The position numbers and the translations under genes are program-made. From NCBI GenBank assembly GCA_016214345.1, contig JACROR010000029.1, positions 1 through 38,536 on the forward strand: DNA of 38,536 bases, read 5' to 3'. This DNA comes from Candidatus Niyogiibacteriota bacterium. GTDB lineage: Bacteria > Patescibacteriota > Minisyncoccia > JACROR01. Positions 29,264-38,536 of this stretch are shown here, one piece after another. Every line of letters starts with the position of its first letter. Within the stretch, counting starts at the first letter, position 1. The notes beneath the pieces are model-generated. The model had not been told where the DNA came from, made no database searches, and worked only from the letters and a program-made list of their open reading frames with translations.

Positions 29264-29767
29264 ATGATAGAAAAGAGTGACTTTGTCAAGTTTTCAGCCG
29301 CAATAATGGTTTCAGAGCTATCTGGAGCCCTTGGATCGGCTTTTGCCGGACCGGTTACTTCTGATTGGTATGCCGGATTGGTCAAGCCCGCGTTTACTCC
29401 GTCTGATTGGATTTTTGGGCCGGTGTGGATAACTTTTTACGCTCTTATGGGCGCGGCAGCTTTTTTAGTGTGGAAAAGAGGATTTTCACGACACAAGGAA
29501 GATGCCACTATTTGGCATAAGACCAAGGTGGCGCTCGCGGCTTTTGGCATTCAGTTGGTGTTTAACGCGCTTTGGTCAATATTATTTTTTGGTTTGCAAA
29601 GCCCGTTTTGGGCGTTGGCAGATGTTGCGATATTGTGGTTATCCATCGTTTGGATGATCTGGGCGTTTGACAGAGTGTATCGTTTCGCGGCGGCGCTTAT
29701 GTTGCCGTATCTTTTTTGGGTAAGTTTTGCCGCTTATTTAAATTACGCCATCTGGATGCTGAATTAG
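29264..29767 (+). CDS. TspO/MBR family protein
   Basis: WYAGLVKPAFTPSDWIFGPVWITFYALMG...FNALWSILFFGLQSPFWALADV. Confidence 0.93.
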   Translation: MIEKSDFVKFSAAIMVSELSGALGSAFAGPVTSDWYAGLVKPAFTPSDWIFGPVWITFYALMGAAAFLVWKRGFSRHKEDATIWHKTKVALAAFGIQLVFNALWSILFFGLQSPFWALADVAILWLSIVWMIWAFDRVYRFAAALMLPYLFWVSFAAYLNYAIWMLN

Positions 29768-29771
29768 TTTT

Positions 29772-30098
29772 ATGGAAATTATAAGTTTTGAGGAATTCAA
29801 AAAAATTGAATTGAGAGTGGCGAAAATAATTATGGCGGAAAGAGTGGAGGGCTCGGACAAGCTTTTGAAATTGAGAGTGGGGTTGGGCGGCGAGGAGCGG
29901 CAGATCATCGCGGGCATCGGCAAATCATATGAGCCGGAGAATTTAATCGGCAGGGAAATTGCCGTAGTGGCTAATTTGGAGCCACGTGCCTTGATGGGTC
30001 TGGAAAGTCAGGGGATGATTTTGTGCGCTTCGGATGAGAATGGTCCTGTGTTGGTGTGCCCGGAAAAAGAAGTCCTATCCGGCACGGAAATTAAATAA
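29772..30098 (+). CDS. Stand-alone tRNA-binding (EMAP/MetG C-terminal-like) domain protein
   Basis: FKKIELRVAKIIMAERVEGSDKLLKLRVGLGGEERQIIAGI...VVANLEPRALMGLESQGMIL. Confidence 0.9.
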   Translation: MEIISFEEFKKIELRVAKIIMAERVEGSDKLLKLRVGLGGEERQIIAGIGKSYEPENLIGREIAVVANLEPRALMGLESQGMILCASDENGPVLVCPEKEVLSGTEIK

Positions 30099-30116
30099 CG
30101 TGAAGCCAGCTTTTTA

Positions 30117-30150
30117 TCCCGCACCTTTTTATATAAAAAGGTGCGGGATT
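30117..30150. terminator. Bidirectional terminator
   Basis: ATCCCGCACCTTTTTATATAAAAAGGTGCGGGAT. Confidence 0.85.
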
Positions 30151-31125
30151 TTATTTTGCCGCGAGCTTTTCTTTGGCTATTTCGTTGAGGATTTTTTTGA
30201 CTTTAGACATGCTGTCCGCGTCGTATATGGAAATGGGCATAACCGAAGGGTTTAATTTTTTTAAAGTTGCCAGTTTTTTTTGTATGTCCGCGGGACTCGC
30301 GGCGTCGCTTTTGGAAAGAAAGAGATATTCTTTTTTGAGGAGGAGCTCTTTGTTATAAGCTTTTAATTCTTCGCGGATAACGTGATAGTCTTTTTTCGGA
30401 TCTTCCGATTCGGTAGAAATGAAATGGAATAATATCTTTGTCCTTTCAACGTGCCGTAAAAATTTTATGCCCAGCCCTTTGCCCGCGGACGCGCCCTCAA
30501 TGAGCCCCGGGATGTCCGCCAGAATCAATCCATAATACGCGCCCAAGTTTGGCTCCAGCGTGGTAAAGGGGTAGTTCGCGACTTTGATATTGGCTTGGGT
30601 CAATTCGTTAAGCAGACTTGATTTGCCGGCGTTGGGGAATCCCACGAAGCCCACATCGGCGATAAGTTTTAATTCAAAGCGCACCGTGAATTTTTCTCCG
30701 GGGAGCCCTTGTTGGAATTGTTTGGGGGTGGTGTTTCGTGAAGACCGGAAAAGAAAATTGCCTTTGCCGCCATGCCCGCCTTGCGCCAAAAGCAGGGGTT
30801 CTTTGGCGTCAATTATTTCTTGGATGCTTCCGTTATTTAAATTATGGATGACTGTGCCTATGGGAACTTTCAAGATAAGATCAACGCCGGTTCTCCCGTC
30901 GTTGAATTGGCTTTTGCCGTTCTCGCCGTTTTCGGCCTCCAAGCTTTTTTTAAAACGAAATTGCCGTAAAGCGCCTATGTCAAAAACCCCTTGGCAATAA
31001 ACGCTGCCTCCATTGCCGCCGCTGCCTCCGGTTGGGCCGAGGCTTTCCTTGTTCTTGTTGAAAGACACGGCGCCTCTGCCTCCGTCTCCTGCCGCCACAT
31101 TTATAGTAATGTCATCAATAAGCAT
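30151..31125 (-). CDS. obgE: GTPase Obg/CgtA
   Basis: MLIDDITINVAAGDGGRGAVSF..., GFPNAGKSSLLNELT, DIPGLIEGAS; start moved from 31179 to 31125 (TATAAT 9 nt upstream). Confidence 0.95.
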   Translation of the reverse strand: MLIDDITINVAAGDGGRGAVSFNKNKESLGPTGGSGGNGGSVYCQGVFDIGALRQFRFKKSLEAENGENGKSQFNDGRTGVDLILKVPIGTVIHNLNNGSIQEIIDAKEPLLLAQGGHGGKGNFLFRSSRNTTPKQFQQGLPGEKFTVRFELKLIADVGFVGFPNAGKSSLLNELTQANIKVANYPFTTLEPNLGAYYGLILADIPGLIEGASAGKGLGIKFLRHVERTKILFHFISTESEDPKKDYHVIREELKAYNKELLLKKEYLFLSKSDAASPADIQKKLATLKKLNPSVMPISIYDADSMSKVKKILNEIAKEKLAAK

Positions 31126-31200
31126 AGCTTTGCCATTATAATCCGAATATGAAAAAATGGATAGGTTGGAACAATGCACGGAATTTATTTTAAAATAAAA

Positions 31201-31225
31201 AAAACCGCCGATTATCGGCGGTTTT
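31201..31225. terminator. Hairpin AAAACCGCCGAT-t-ATCGGCGGTTTT
   Basis: 12-nt arms flanked by A and T runs. Confidence 0.75.
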
Positions 31226-31234
31226 ATTTTACAT

Positions 31235-32014
31235 TTAAATATTGGCGGAGCGCATTTTGTGGCGCAACGACGAGGTGCGATAATCTCTTGCCAGAATGTC
31301 TAATCGCCCCAGGTCTCTTTCCGTCATCTGCGGTTTATTGTAGAGGAATTTCCACGCCAAGATCATCAGATCAAAGCGGTTTTGCCCCAATATTTTGGTG
31401 AGCGACACCTGTTTTTTATCCAAAAATCCTTTGAGTTTGTCAGGATCTATATTTATGGAACTTGAACCGAAGTCAATGCGCACCCAAAGCGGATTTAGAT
31501 CCGTCTCATTATACTTAAACAGCTTGTGGATAATATTTTTAGATATCATGCCGTTGTCAGGGTCGGCGATATCCATTTGCATATCTATTCCAGCGCTATA
31601 AAATGCTCCGATAAATTCTCCCCATTCTTTTAGTGATACGGGAGATTTACTGCCGTCATTTTGGTAATATTCCCAGGGGAAACCTTCCATGCCCATCACC
31701 CATTCATAGAGGTAGCCGGTTTCTTTGTCATCCGCGCTAAATGAGCCTAACGGACGGGTTACATGCTGGGAAAGATAGATGCCCCGCAGTAAAAAATAGT
31801 CATCAAGTTTTTTTATAAGGGCGTGGCGCAGGAAAGATCTGATTCCGTGATCGGGCGTGACTGACCAAGGAACTCTCAACGCGGTAACCACGGTTTGTTC
31901 GGTCACGACGGTTCCGCCCATTCCCGGAAAACAAGTCCTTCGTTGTATGATAATTGACGCCTCACTGCCGCTACCGCCTTCGCATAAAGTTTCTACTACG
32001 TATTGAGAGCGCAT
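31235..32014 (-). CDS. Hypothetical protein, 259 aa
   Basis: Long ORF with AGGAGG SD on the minus strand; WVRIDFGSSSINID motif. Confidence 0.6.
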   Translation of the reverse strand: MRSQYVVETLCEGGSGSEASIIIQRRTCFPGMGGTVVTEQTVVTALRVPWSVTPDHGIRSFLRHALIKKLDDYFLLRGIYLSQHVTRPLGSFSADDKETGYLYEWVMGMEGFPWEYYQNDGSKSPVSLKEWGEFIGAFYSAGIDMQMDIADPDNGMISKNIIHKLFKYNETDLNPLWVRIDFGSSSINIDPDKLKGFLDKKQVSLTKILGQNRFDLMILAWKFLYNKPQMTERDLGRLDILARDYRTSSLRHKMRSANI

Positions 32015-32172
32015 GACTTATCCTCCTATTTTTTTTAAAGTACCGAATTTATAGTAACCCTTTTTATTTTAAAATCAAGACTTTGGTCGCGATGTTGACA
32101 ACGCAATATATCAACTATTTAATAATGAGAGGAATTCTTCTTTGACAAATTTTTGAGAGGCGGTGATGCTGG

Positions 32173-32763
32173 ATGAAAATTTTGGCGATACATGGTTTTT
32201 GGCGCAGTGGCGTTTTTTGGAAAAAGGCGACTAAGGTTCTGCAAGCGTTTGGTCATCACGTGATTACTCCGGATCTGGACTGGGAAAGAGATTGTGTGGA
32301 GTATATTATGCGGATGATCAGAACGGAAAGGCCCGATGTAATAATGGGCATGAATTTTGGCGGTTATACCGTGCAGAAAGTTCTTGAAAAATTAGACAAG
32401 CGAGAAGTAAGATGTTGCGTGCTTATCGCTCCGGTTGGTCCTCATGGGCTTGGTCTCCGCACTTTTTTGAAAATGTGCGTAAAAGGACCGGATCACGAAA
32501 TAGACGATCCGGAATTAATGGAAGAAAAAATAATAAACGCTTGGCATGCTTTGCCTTTTTGCGGAGGCGTTCGGAAATCAATTAGTGTGCCCACCTTAGT
32601 TATAAGCGGAGGCCGGGATAAATTCGTAAGTTTGGGGGATGCTTTGCGGATTGCCGTTTTTCATAACGCGAGTCACATGCATTGGCCGGAATTAAATCAT
32701 AATGAGCTGGGAAAAAATAGGAAAGTTATACAATATATCGCCCGCTGGATAGCGGAAAAATAA
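32173..32763 (+). CDS. Alpha/beta hydrolase-like protein with altered nucleophile elbow
   Basis: MKILAIHGF..., IMGMNFGGYTVQ, VISGGRDKFV, ASHMHWPE. Confidence 0.75.
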   Translation: MKILAIHGFWRSGVFWKKATKVLQAFGHHVITPDLDWERDCVEYIMRMIRTERPDVIMGMNFGGYTVQKVLEKLDKREVRCCVLIAPVGPHGLGLRTFLKMCVKGPDHEIDDPELMEEKIINAWHALPFCGGVRKSISVPTLVISGGRDKFVSLGDALRIAVFHNASHMHWPELNHNELGKNRKVIQYIARWIAEK

Positions 32764-32792
32764 AAAGCGCCGTATTTTTCGTACGGCGCTTT
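32764..32792 (+). terminator. Intrinsic terminator
   Basis: AAAGCGCCGTA...TACGGCGCTTT. Confidence 0.8.
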
Positions 32793-32880
32793 GTCTTGCT
32801 AAATCACGCGTTTTGTGATACATTGTTTCACAAGTGGTTTTTTGAAAATATAACAATCATTAAGGACAAGGAGGATTTGC

Positions 32881-33201
32881 ATGGAACCAAGAAGATATGG
32901 ACGCGGTCCGTTTAATGATGGATGGCCTATAAGTGAAAACAGCATGGTGCATATTTTTGGCGCTAATTTGAAGAAATTTTTAAAAGGAGATTTGGAGCTG
33001 GTTTTTGTGCGTAATGTGCCCGGAGCTGATATTGGGACGGTAATATTGCGGACGCAAAACGGCGTGCACAATTTGTTTAACATAACTGGCGTTCCGCGTT
33101 CTTGTTTTGTGGCTCTGGCTGAAAATATGGACCTTTCTAAAGTGGACGAATGCCATTACAGCGCTTCCAGTGTCATTACAACGCTTCCGGGTCTTGATTA
33201 A
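32881..33201 (+). CDS. Hypothetical protein, 106 aa
   Basis: AAGGAGGA SD; terminator-like hairpin follows. Confidence 0.5.
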   Translation: MEPRRYGRGPFNDGWPISENSMVHIFGANLKKFLKGDLELVFVRNVPGADIGTVILRTQNGVHNLFNITGVPRSCFVALAENMDLSKVDECHYSASSVITTLPGLD

Positions 33202-33253
33202 ATAGCAATAAATAACCGCGCGAGTTATCTCGGCGGTTTTTTTTATTTATTTT

Positions 33254-33276
33254 ACCTGGCTATGCGATAGCCAGGT
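33254..33276. repeat. Palindrome ACCTGGCTATGCGATAGCCAGGT
   Basis: 10-nt arms and 3-nt loop read directly. Confidence 0.75.
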
Positions 33277-33366
33277 AGCCATATCGTTTTGTATGAATAC
33301 GCCTGATTGTGAGCGTTGGTTTTTCGTGATATTGTTTTTATATAAGTTATTAATATTTTTTTAATT

Positions 33367-34311
33367 ATGAAAACCACAGCTAAAGATTTTTTCTTAAATT
33401 TGCTCGCAGTTGCGGCTCTTTATTTCTCCGCGGGATTTTTGGTTAATCTGCTTTTTGCTTACATTGATCTTGCTATCGTGGATCCCTTGCAGGGGTCGGC
33501 GATGTATCGTTTAGGATCCGTGCGTTGGGGAGTGGCCGCGCTAGTGGTAATCTTTCCGGTGTTCGTGTGGGCCTCTTGGTTTTTGAATAAAATTTTCGTT
33601 AAAAATCCCGAATCACGTAAATATAAAGTGCGAATCTGGCTTTTGTATTTGACGCTTTTTATAGCGGGTGGCGTGATAGTGGGGGATCTGGTGGCGGTGA
33701 TCTATAATTTTTTGGAAGGAGATCTGACGGCAAGATTTTTATGGAAAGTGGCGTCTATTTTGGCGGTGTCAGGACTAATTTTCAGTTATTATTTAATTGA
33801 GGTGCGCGCCGAAGGCGCTGTAAGCGCCGAAGAAGGCGGGAACAAGATTCAGCGATGGCTGGCGCGGATTTCCATGATCGCGATCGCGATCGCGATCATT
33901 GCCGGGTTTTTCGTCGCCGGCTCTCCTTTTGAACAGCGACTGCGCCGTTTCGATGACCGCCGCGTAAGCGATCTGCAATCCATTCAGTGGCAGGTGGTTA
34001 ATTTTTGGCAGAGCAAAGAGCGATTGCCCGATAATTTGGATGAATTAAGCGATAAAATAAGCGGATTTACTGCGCCACGCGATTCGGAAAACAATAGCGC
34101 GTATGAATACAGAAAAGCGTCTGATTTATCGTTTGAGTTGTGCGCGACATTTAATAGGGAGGGTAATGATGAGAGCGGGTCTAATGTTCCGATGCCGGCT
34201 AAAGCGCAATTTTCCGGAGAAATGCAGGGAAATTGGTCGCATGCGTCCGGTCGTGCTTGTTTTGAACGAACCATTGATCCTGATCTGTATCCTCCTTTTG
34301 CCAAGCCGTAA
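33367..34311 (+). CDS. Membrane protein, DUF5671-like N-terminal TM region with soluble C-terminal domain
   Basis: Four or more TM segments, then RRFDDRRVSDLQSIQWQVVNFWQSKERLPDNLDEL. Confidence 0.65.
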   Translation: MKTTAKDFFLNLLAVAALYFSAGFLVNLLFAYIDLAIVDPLQGSAMYRLGSVRWGVAALVVIFPVFVWASWFLNKIFVKNPESRKYKVRIWLLYLTLFIAGGVIVGDLVAVIYNFLEGDLTARFLWKVASILAVSGLIFSYYLIEVRAEGAVSAEEGGNKIQRWLARISMIAIAIAIIAGFFVAGSPFEQRLRRFDDRRVSDLQSIQWQVVNFWQSKERLPDNLDELSDKISGFTAPRDSENNSAYEYRKASDLSFELCATFNREGNDESGSNVPMPAKAQFSGEMQGNWSHASGRACFERTIDPDLYPPFAKP

Positions 34312-34320
34312 ACTGCTCCC

Positions 34321-34355
34321 GTTTTGTCCAAGAGCGAAGCGATTGGTAACAAAAC
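34321..34355. repeat. Compound hairpin GTTTTGT-CCAA...TTGG-TA-ACAAAAC
   Basis: Nested inverted arms read directly. Confidence 0.55.
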
Positions 34356-34532
34356 GCAGTCCAGCGAGGCCGAAGGCCGAGTCGCGGCTCCTACGCGCTA
34401 AGTTGTTGATGGCTGGCGGTCTCGTTTAATTTTTTTATGAAGCATATACGATTCATATTATTCTTGTTGGCTGTTTTGTTTTTGGCGGCTTTTTTTTAAT
34501 TTTATTTTTACAATATTCCTGAAACCGACAGC

Positions 34533-35954
34533 TTGTACCATTTTCGCCACGCGGCCATCTATAAAGATGTGGGTATTTTAGCGTCCGCTTTCCCGTGGGT
34601 GCAATATTCCGTGATCAATAAGTATTCCGCCGATATTTGGTATGGTTTTCATTTATTTTTGATACCGTTCACTTATTTTCCGGATCCGATTTTGGGGTTG
34701 CGTGTAGCGGGATTTGCCATAACTTCTTTTTTGTTGCTCGCGTTTTTTTGGTCGTTAAAGCGGCTTAAGGTGGCTGCAAAATTTCTCTGGCCGTTTTTGC
34801 TGTTTTTTTCTTCACCTCTGGTGTCGTACCACTTGATTATGGCGCGTCCGCACGTGGTTTCTTTGGGTTTGGGCGCGCTGCTTTATTCGTTTTTGGCCGT
34901 GGAGAATCTTTGGGGAATATTTTTCGCGAGTTTGGGAATAAGTTTTTTCCATTTAAGCCTTTTTTGGTCCGCGTTGCTTATTTTGGGAGTATTTTTCATA
35001 GTTAAATTTTTTGTGGAAAAAGTTTTGGTGTGGCAATCCGTTTTGGTTGCCTTGGCGGGGCTTGTGGCGGGATGGCTCTTGCGTCCCAATCCGTGGGGAG
35101 CCACCAAAATAGCTTATGTGCAGATTGCGCAATTAATGTTGGTAAAACAGGCGGGCATTCCTCTTCATTCCGGCATGGAATTGTATCCTCTGCCATGGGG
35201 AGACCTGGGTTTTTTCGCGTTGTTTTTGGCGTTATGGTTGGTGGCGATCTTGGTTTTCGTGCGGGCCAGGGTGGGGCGGCGGACGGAGAGCGCACGTCAA
35301 GTCGTTATTCTATGGAGCAGTTTTATTTTGTCGGTTATTTTTTGGCTGATGACTATGTTCGTGGCGGAGAGGTCGTTTGATTTTTGGGCCGTTTTTGGCG
35401 TAATCTTCATGGCTTCGGTATTTACATATTTATTGCGCGATAAAGTAAAAATATTCGTCGCGACCTTCGGCGCGGCAATTTTTATAATTATGGCGGTTTA
35501 CGGCATTTATCAGATAGGTAAATTTTTGAACACGGTTGGCACTGATGCCCGCCGATTCCAGCCGGCCATGGAGTGGCTGAAAAATCATTCAAAGTCGGGG
35601 GATGTGGTATTTAATGTTTCTTGGGATTATTTTCCGGAATTGTTTTTTTGGAATACGAAAAATTTTTATGCAAGTGGCATGGATCCTATTTTTCAGTATG
35701 TCTACAATCCTAATATGTATTGGGAGGCGTATTATTTGGAAACCGGCAAAACCGCGCAATACACTTGCGCGGCAACGGCCTGCGCTCCGAAAGAATTGGA
35801 GGAGACCTACACAGCGCTTACGCGCGATTTTAAGGTGAAATATTTATTTTTGGATAAGCATTTTGATGTTAATCTTTATGATTATTTTTCTACGGATAAG
35901 AGATTTATTTTGCGGTATGAGAATAGCAATGCCGCGGTTTTTGAGGTATTATGA
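34533..35954 (+). CDS. Polytopic membrane protein (GT39/oligosaccharyltransferase-like topology); 5' end uncertain
   Basis: About ten hydrophobic segments; DSLYHFRHAAIYKD near the N-terminus; the frame continues upstream to ATG 34437 but has TAA at 34497. Confidence 0.65.
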   Translation: MYHFRHAAIYKDVGILASAFPWVQYSVINKYSADIWYGFHLFLIPFTYFPDPILGLRVAGFAITSFLLLAFFWSLKRLKVAAKFLWPFLLFFSSPLVSYHLIMARPHVVSLGLGALLYSFLAVENLWGIFFASLGISFFHLSLFWSALLILGVFFIVKFFVEKVLVWQSVLVALAGLVAGWLLRPNPWGATKIAYVQIAQLMLVKQAGIPLHSGMELYPLPWGDLGFFALFLALWLVAILVFVRARVGRRTESARQVVILWSSFILSVIFWLMTMFVAERSFDFWAVFGVIFMASVFTYLLRDKVKIFVATFGAAIFIIMAVYGIYQIGKFLNTVGTDARRFQPAMEWLKNHSKSGDVVFNVSWDYFPELFFWNTKNFYASGMDPIFQYVYNPNMYWEAYYLETGKTAQYTCAATACAPKELEETYTALTRDFKVKYLFLDKHFDVNLYDYFSTDKRFILRYENSNAAVFEVL

Positions 35955-36973
35955 CGCCTATGGATTTAAGTTGTTTGGAAAAAATTTTAGAAGGAGAGCC
36001 AAAATACCGCTTAAAGCAGGCCAAAGAAGCGGTATTTCGGCGTTTGATAAATGATTGGTCGGAAGCGTCAAATTTATCCGCGCCGCTTAGAGAAAAATTA
36101 AATCAAACATGCCCGCTTCAGGTCAGGGGAGAGATCGTGGAGTCTGCCAGTAACGCCGAAACATTGAAAGCAATAATCACTTTACAGGACGGATTGAAAA
36201 TAGAAGGCGTTTTGATGCGGCATAAAAATAAACGAAACACCGTGTGCGTTTCTTCGCAGGTGGGCTGTCCTTTGGGATGCAGATTTTGCGCGACCGGAGC
36301 TATGGGTTTCCGACGCGATCTGTCGGCATCGGAGATCGTAGATCAGGTTTTATTTTTCGCGAGGTTTTTGCAAAAACGAGGCGAGCAAAAAATAACCAAC
36401 GTGGTTTTTATGGGTATGGGCGAACCATTTTTGAATTACGATAATGTGGTCGCGGCGATCAAAATTTTAAACGACAAAGACGGGTTGAGCATCGGAGCGA
36501 GAAAAATTTCCGTTTCCACGAGCGGCGTCATTGAAGGCATAAAAAAATTGGCGAATGAAAAATTTCAGGTCAATCTGGCGATCTCTTTGCACGCGCCCGA
36601 TGACGATCTGCGCTCGCAGTTGATGCCCATCAATCGTAAGTATCCGTTGAAAGAAGTTTTGCGCGCCGTTGATGATTATATTCGCAAAACTTCGCGCCAG
36701 GTAATGTTTGAATATATTTTATTGAAGGGGATCAATGATTCGGAGGAGGACGCGAAAAAATTGGCGCGGCTGATGCGCAGGTCTTTATATTTCGTTAACT
36801 TAATCGCTTACAATGTTGTTGATGGAAAAAATATGGAACCGTCTTCCGCGCAGGCGATTAAAAAATTCAAAAACATTTTGGAAAAAGCTGGCGTAGTCGT
36901 GAGCGAGCGCTACCGTTTTGGCCGCGACATCAAGGCGGCTTGCGGCCAGCTTGCCACTCCCTCCGGTTTTTAG
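35951..36973 (+). CDS. rlmN: 23S rRNA (adenine2503-C2)-methyltransferase RlmN
   Basis: Radical SAM GCPLGCRFCATGAMGFRRDL; NVVFMGMGEPFLNYDNV; C-terminal region typical of RlmN. Confidence 0.95.
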   Translation: MTPMDLSCLEKILEGEPKYRLKQAKEAVFRRLINDWSEASNLSAPLREKLNQTCPLQVRGEIVESASNAETLKAIITLQDGLKIEGVLMRHKNKRNTVCVSSQVGCPLGCRFCATGAMGFRRDLSASEIVDQVLFFARFLQKRGEQKITNVVFMGMGEPFLNYDNVVAAIKILNDKDGLSIGARKISVSTSGVIEGIKKLANEKFQVNLAISLHAPDDDLRSQLMPINRKYPLKEVLRAVDDYIRKTSRQVMFEYILLKGINDSEEDAKKLARLMRRSLYFVNLIAYNVVDGKNMEPSSAQAIKKFKNILEKAGVVVSERYRFGRDIKAACGQLATPSGF

Positions 36974-36998
36974 CAATAATCCAATAATAATTTTATTA

Positions 36999-37028
36999 AA
37001 ATACCCCGGCAATGACGGGGTATTTTTT
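36999..37028 (+). terminator. Intrinsic terminator
   Basis: ATACCCCG-gcaatga-CGGGGTAT then TTTTT. Confidence 0.85.
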
Positions 37029-37084
37029 TATCCACAGGTGGATCAATTTTTAGCTTACATATAATGGTAAGATAAAGATATAAA

Positions 37085-38536
37085 ATGACAGATGGCAAAC
37101 ACAAGACAGGCCGTTTGAAATTTAGTAAAACTCGGCGCATTTTTGTTATGTTGCGGGCTGTTTTTGTTATTTTAATGTTGCTGTTTTTCACGGGCGTATT
37201 TGCCGGTGATGTTATGGCGGTTTCCGGAGTGCCAAGCGTTATAAGTTATCAGGGTAGATTAAGCGATTCCAGCGACAATCTTTTGGGCGGTTCCGGCACG
37301 ACATATTATTTTAAATTTTCAATTTGGGATAATGCCACGATTAATTCCGGCAATCGGCTTTGGCCCGCTGCGGCGCCGAGTACCACCACCGCTAATGTAA
37401 AGAACGGAGTTTTCAATGTAAATATAGGCGACACCGCCAGCGGTTATCCTGACGCGCTGGTTTTTAATTTCAATACTAACTCGGCAATATATTTACAGGT
37501 TGAAGTTTCTTCAAACAATAGCACTTATCAAACTTTATCTCCGAGACAACGTATTGCCGCTTCGGCATTCGCGCAATTGGCGGGAGCGGTTAGCGGAACT
37601 TCCACTCCATCTTCTTTTGGAACTACCACGCCGATCGGCAATTCCGTTGTTACGATTGAAGCATCTTCTACGAGCGCCATCCCACTTTCATTGCGCGCCG
37701 CTTCAGGACAGATAGCGAATATTTTTCAAATTCAAAATTCCGCAAATTCTGATTTACTTTTTGTAAATTCTTCCGGTGGATTATTTGCGTCTTCCACTTT
37801 GCAAGTTACGGGAAATACAATTTTGTATGGAAATCTTGGGGTAGGTACCACGACTCCTGCCAAAAATTTTGCGGTGCAGGGTGACAGTCTTTTTTCCGGA
37901 GATATATTTTTTGCAAATTTGACGGCAACCGGTACTACCAGGTTGAACGGCAATACTTACGCCTGGCCGGCGTCTATTACTTCCGGAAATTTTTTGCAAA
38001 CCGATTCGTCCGGTAATTTAACTTGGGCAACTGCTAGCGGAGGCGGCGGTGGAGGAGGTTTTGATTCCGTTACTACCGAAGGAGGATTTATCCGCTTAGC
38101 TACCACTACCAATCGCGTGGGCATTGGCACAACCACCCCTTACGCCAAACTTTCTATCGGCCAAACGAATGGCGCGGGAATCGCCACCACCACTCTTGCC
38201 ATTCAGCCGGTATCGGGACAGACCGCGAACATAATTGATATTTTTAATACTTCGGGCAATTTAACGACTACTCTTGATGTTAATAATCTCTTAACCATAG
38301 GCGGTGGCATTATTTCGCGCGCCTCTTCTTCTATTACGTCAAGTTTGCATGTTTCGGGATTATTGAACGCTTCTTCCACCTTGCTGGTGGGAGGCGGCTC
38401 TGCCGCGACTTCCACTTTCACTTCCAACCTGGATACCGCGGCCAACTTGGAAGCCGACAGAATTCAAACCGTTTCCACCACCGCGTCTTCCACTTTCGCC
38501 AACGGCATTAATCTGACCAAAGGATGTTTCAGCATC
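37085..38536 (+). CDS. Large exported Thr/Ser-rich surface or tail-fibre-like protein; truncated by window end
   Basis: Signal segment VFVILMLLFFTGVFAGDVMA then VPSVISYQGRLSDSSDN; repeats GVGTTTP / GIGTTTPYAKLSI and SGQIANIF/SGQTANII; open to the window edge, so missing from the ORF track. Confidence 0.8.
   Translation, partial: MTDGKHKTGRLKFSKTRRIFVMLRAVFVILMLLFFTGVFAGDVMAVSGVPSVISYQGRLSDSSDNLLGGSGTTYYFKFSIWDNATINSGNRLWPAAAPSTTTANVKNGVFNVNIGDTASGYPDALVFNFNTNSAIYLQVEVSSNNSTYQTLSPRQRIAASAFAQLAGAVSGTSTPSSFGTTTPIGNSVVTIEASSTSAIPLSLRAASGQIANIFQIQNSANSDLLFVNSSGGLFASSTLQVTGNTILYGNLGVGTTTPAKNFAVQGDSLFSGDIFFANLTATGTTRLNGNTYAWPASITSGNFLQTDSSGNLTWATASGGGGGGGFDSVTTEGGFIRLATTTNRVGIGTTTPYAKLSIGQTNGAGIATTTLAIQPVSGQTANIIDIFNTSGNLTTTLDVNNLLTIGGGIISRASSSITSSLHVSGLLNASSTLLVGGGSAATSTFTSNLDTAANLEADRIQTVSTTASSTFANGINLTKGCFSI

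Noticed and set aside
33874-33899. ATGATCGCGATCGCGATCGCGATCAT tandem/palindrome with GCGATCGC sites
   Set aside because: Explained by an Ile-Ala repeat (MIAIAIAII) in a TM helix; no second locus noticed

Overview
The window looks like a chromosomal segment of a Patescibacteria/CPR-type bacterium (inferred from gene content, small genes and GC-rich palindromes inserted in genes; not proven). Recognisable genes: RNase J, an oligopeptide-type SBP, SecG, UvrA, an M50 site-2 protease, bifunctional PutA, HicB/HicA, a CIRCE-controlled groES-groEL, LemA, HtpX, a CPBP protease, a shikimate-kinase-like protein, DnaG, RpoD, threonine synthase, a cupredoxin, TspO, a tRNA-binding domain protein, Obg, RlmN, and the start of a large surface/tail-fibre-like protein. 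There are three tRNAs: Leu(CAG), Ser(GGA) and Asn(GTT). Best candidates for undescribed biology: (1) a three-gene protease-like module at 5165-8075, made of a stand-alone Lon-N-like protein, a single-ring ClpA/B/C-D2-like AAA+ ATPase with a coiled-coil-like insert and an LGF putative ClpP-docking motif, and a divergent ClpP/SppA-like peptidase; (2) a three-helix-junction palindromic element inserted in different reading frames in uvrA and dnaG, alongside several other palindrome families; (3) a tRNA-Leu gene embedded between two tRNA-Leu-like half genes, each interrupted by a different palindrome; (4) a split between genes with a -10 box 5-9 nt from the ATG (apparently leaderless) and genes with strong AGGAGG Shine-Dalgarno sites. 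All calls are from reading the sequence and the supplied translations; no database search was run.
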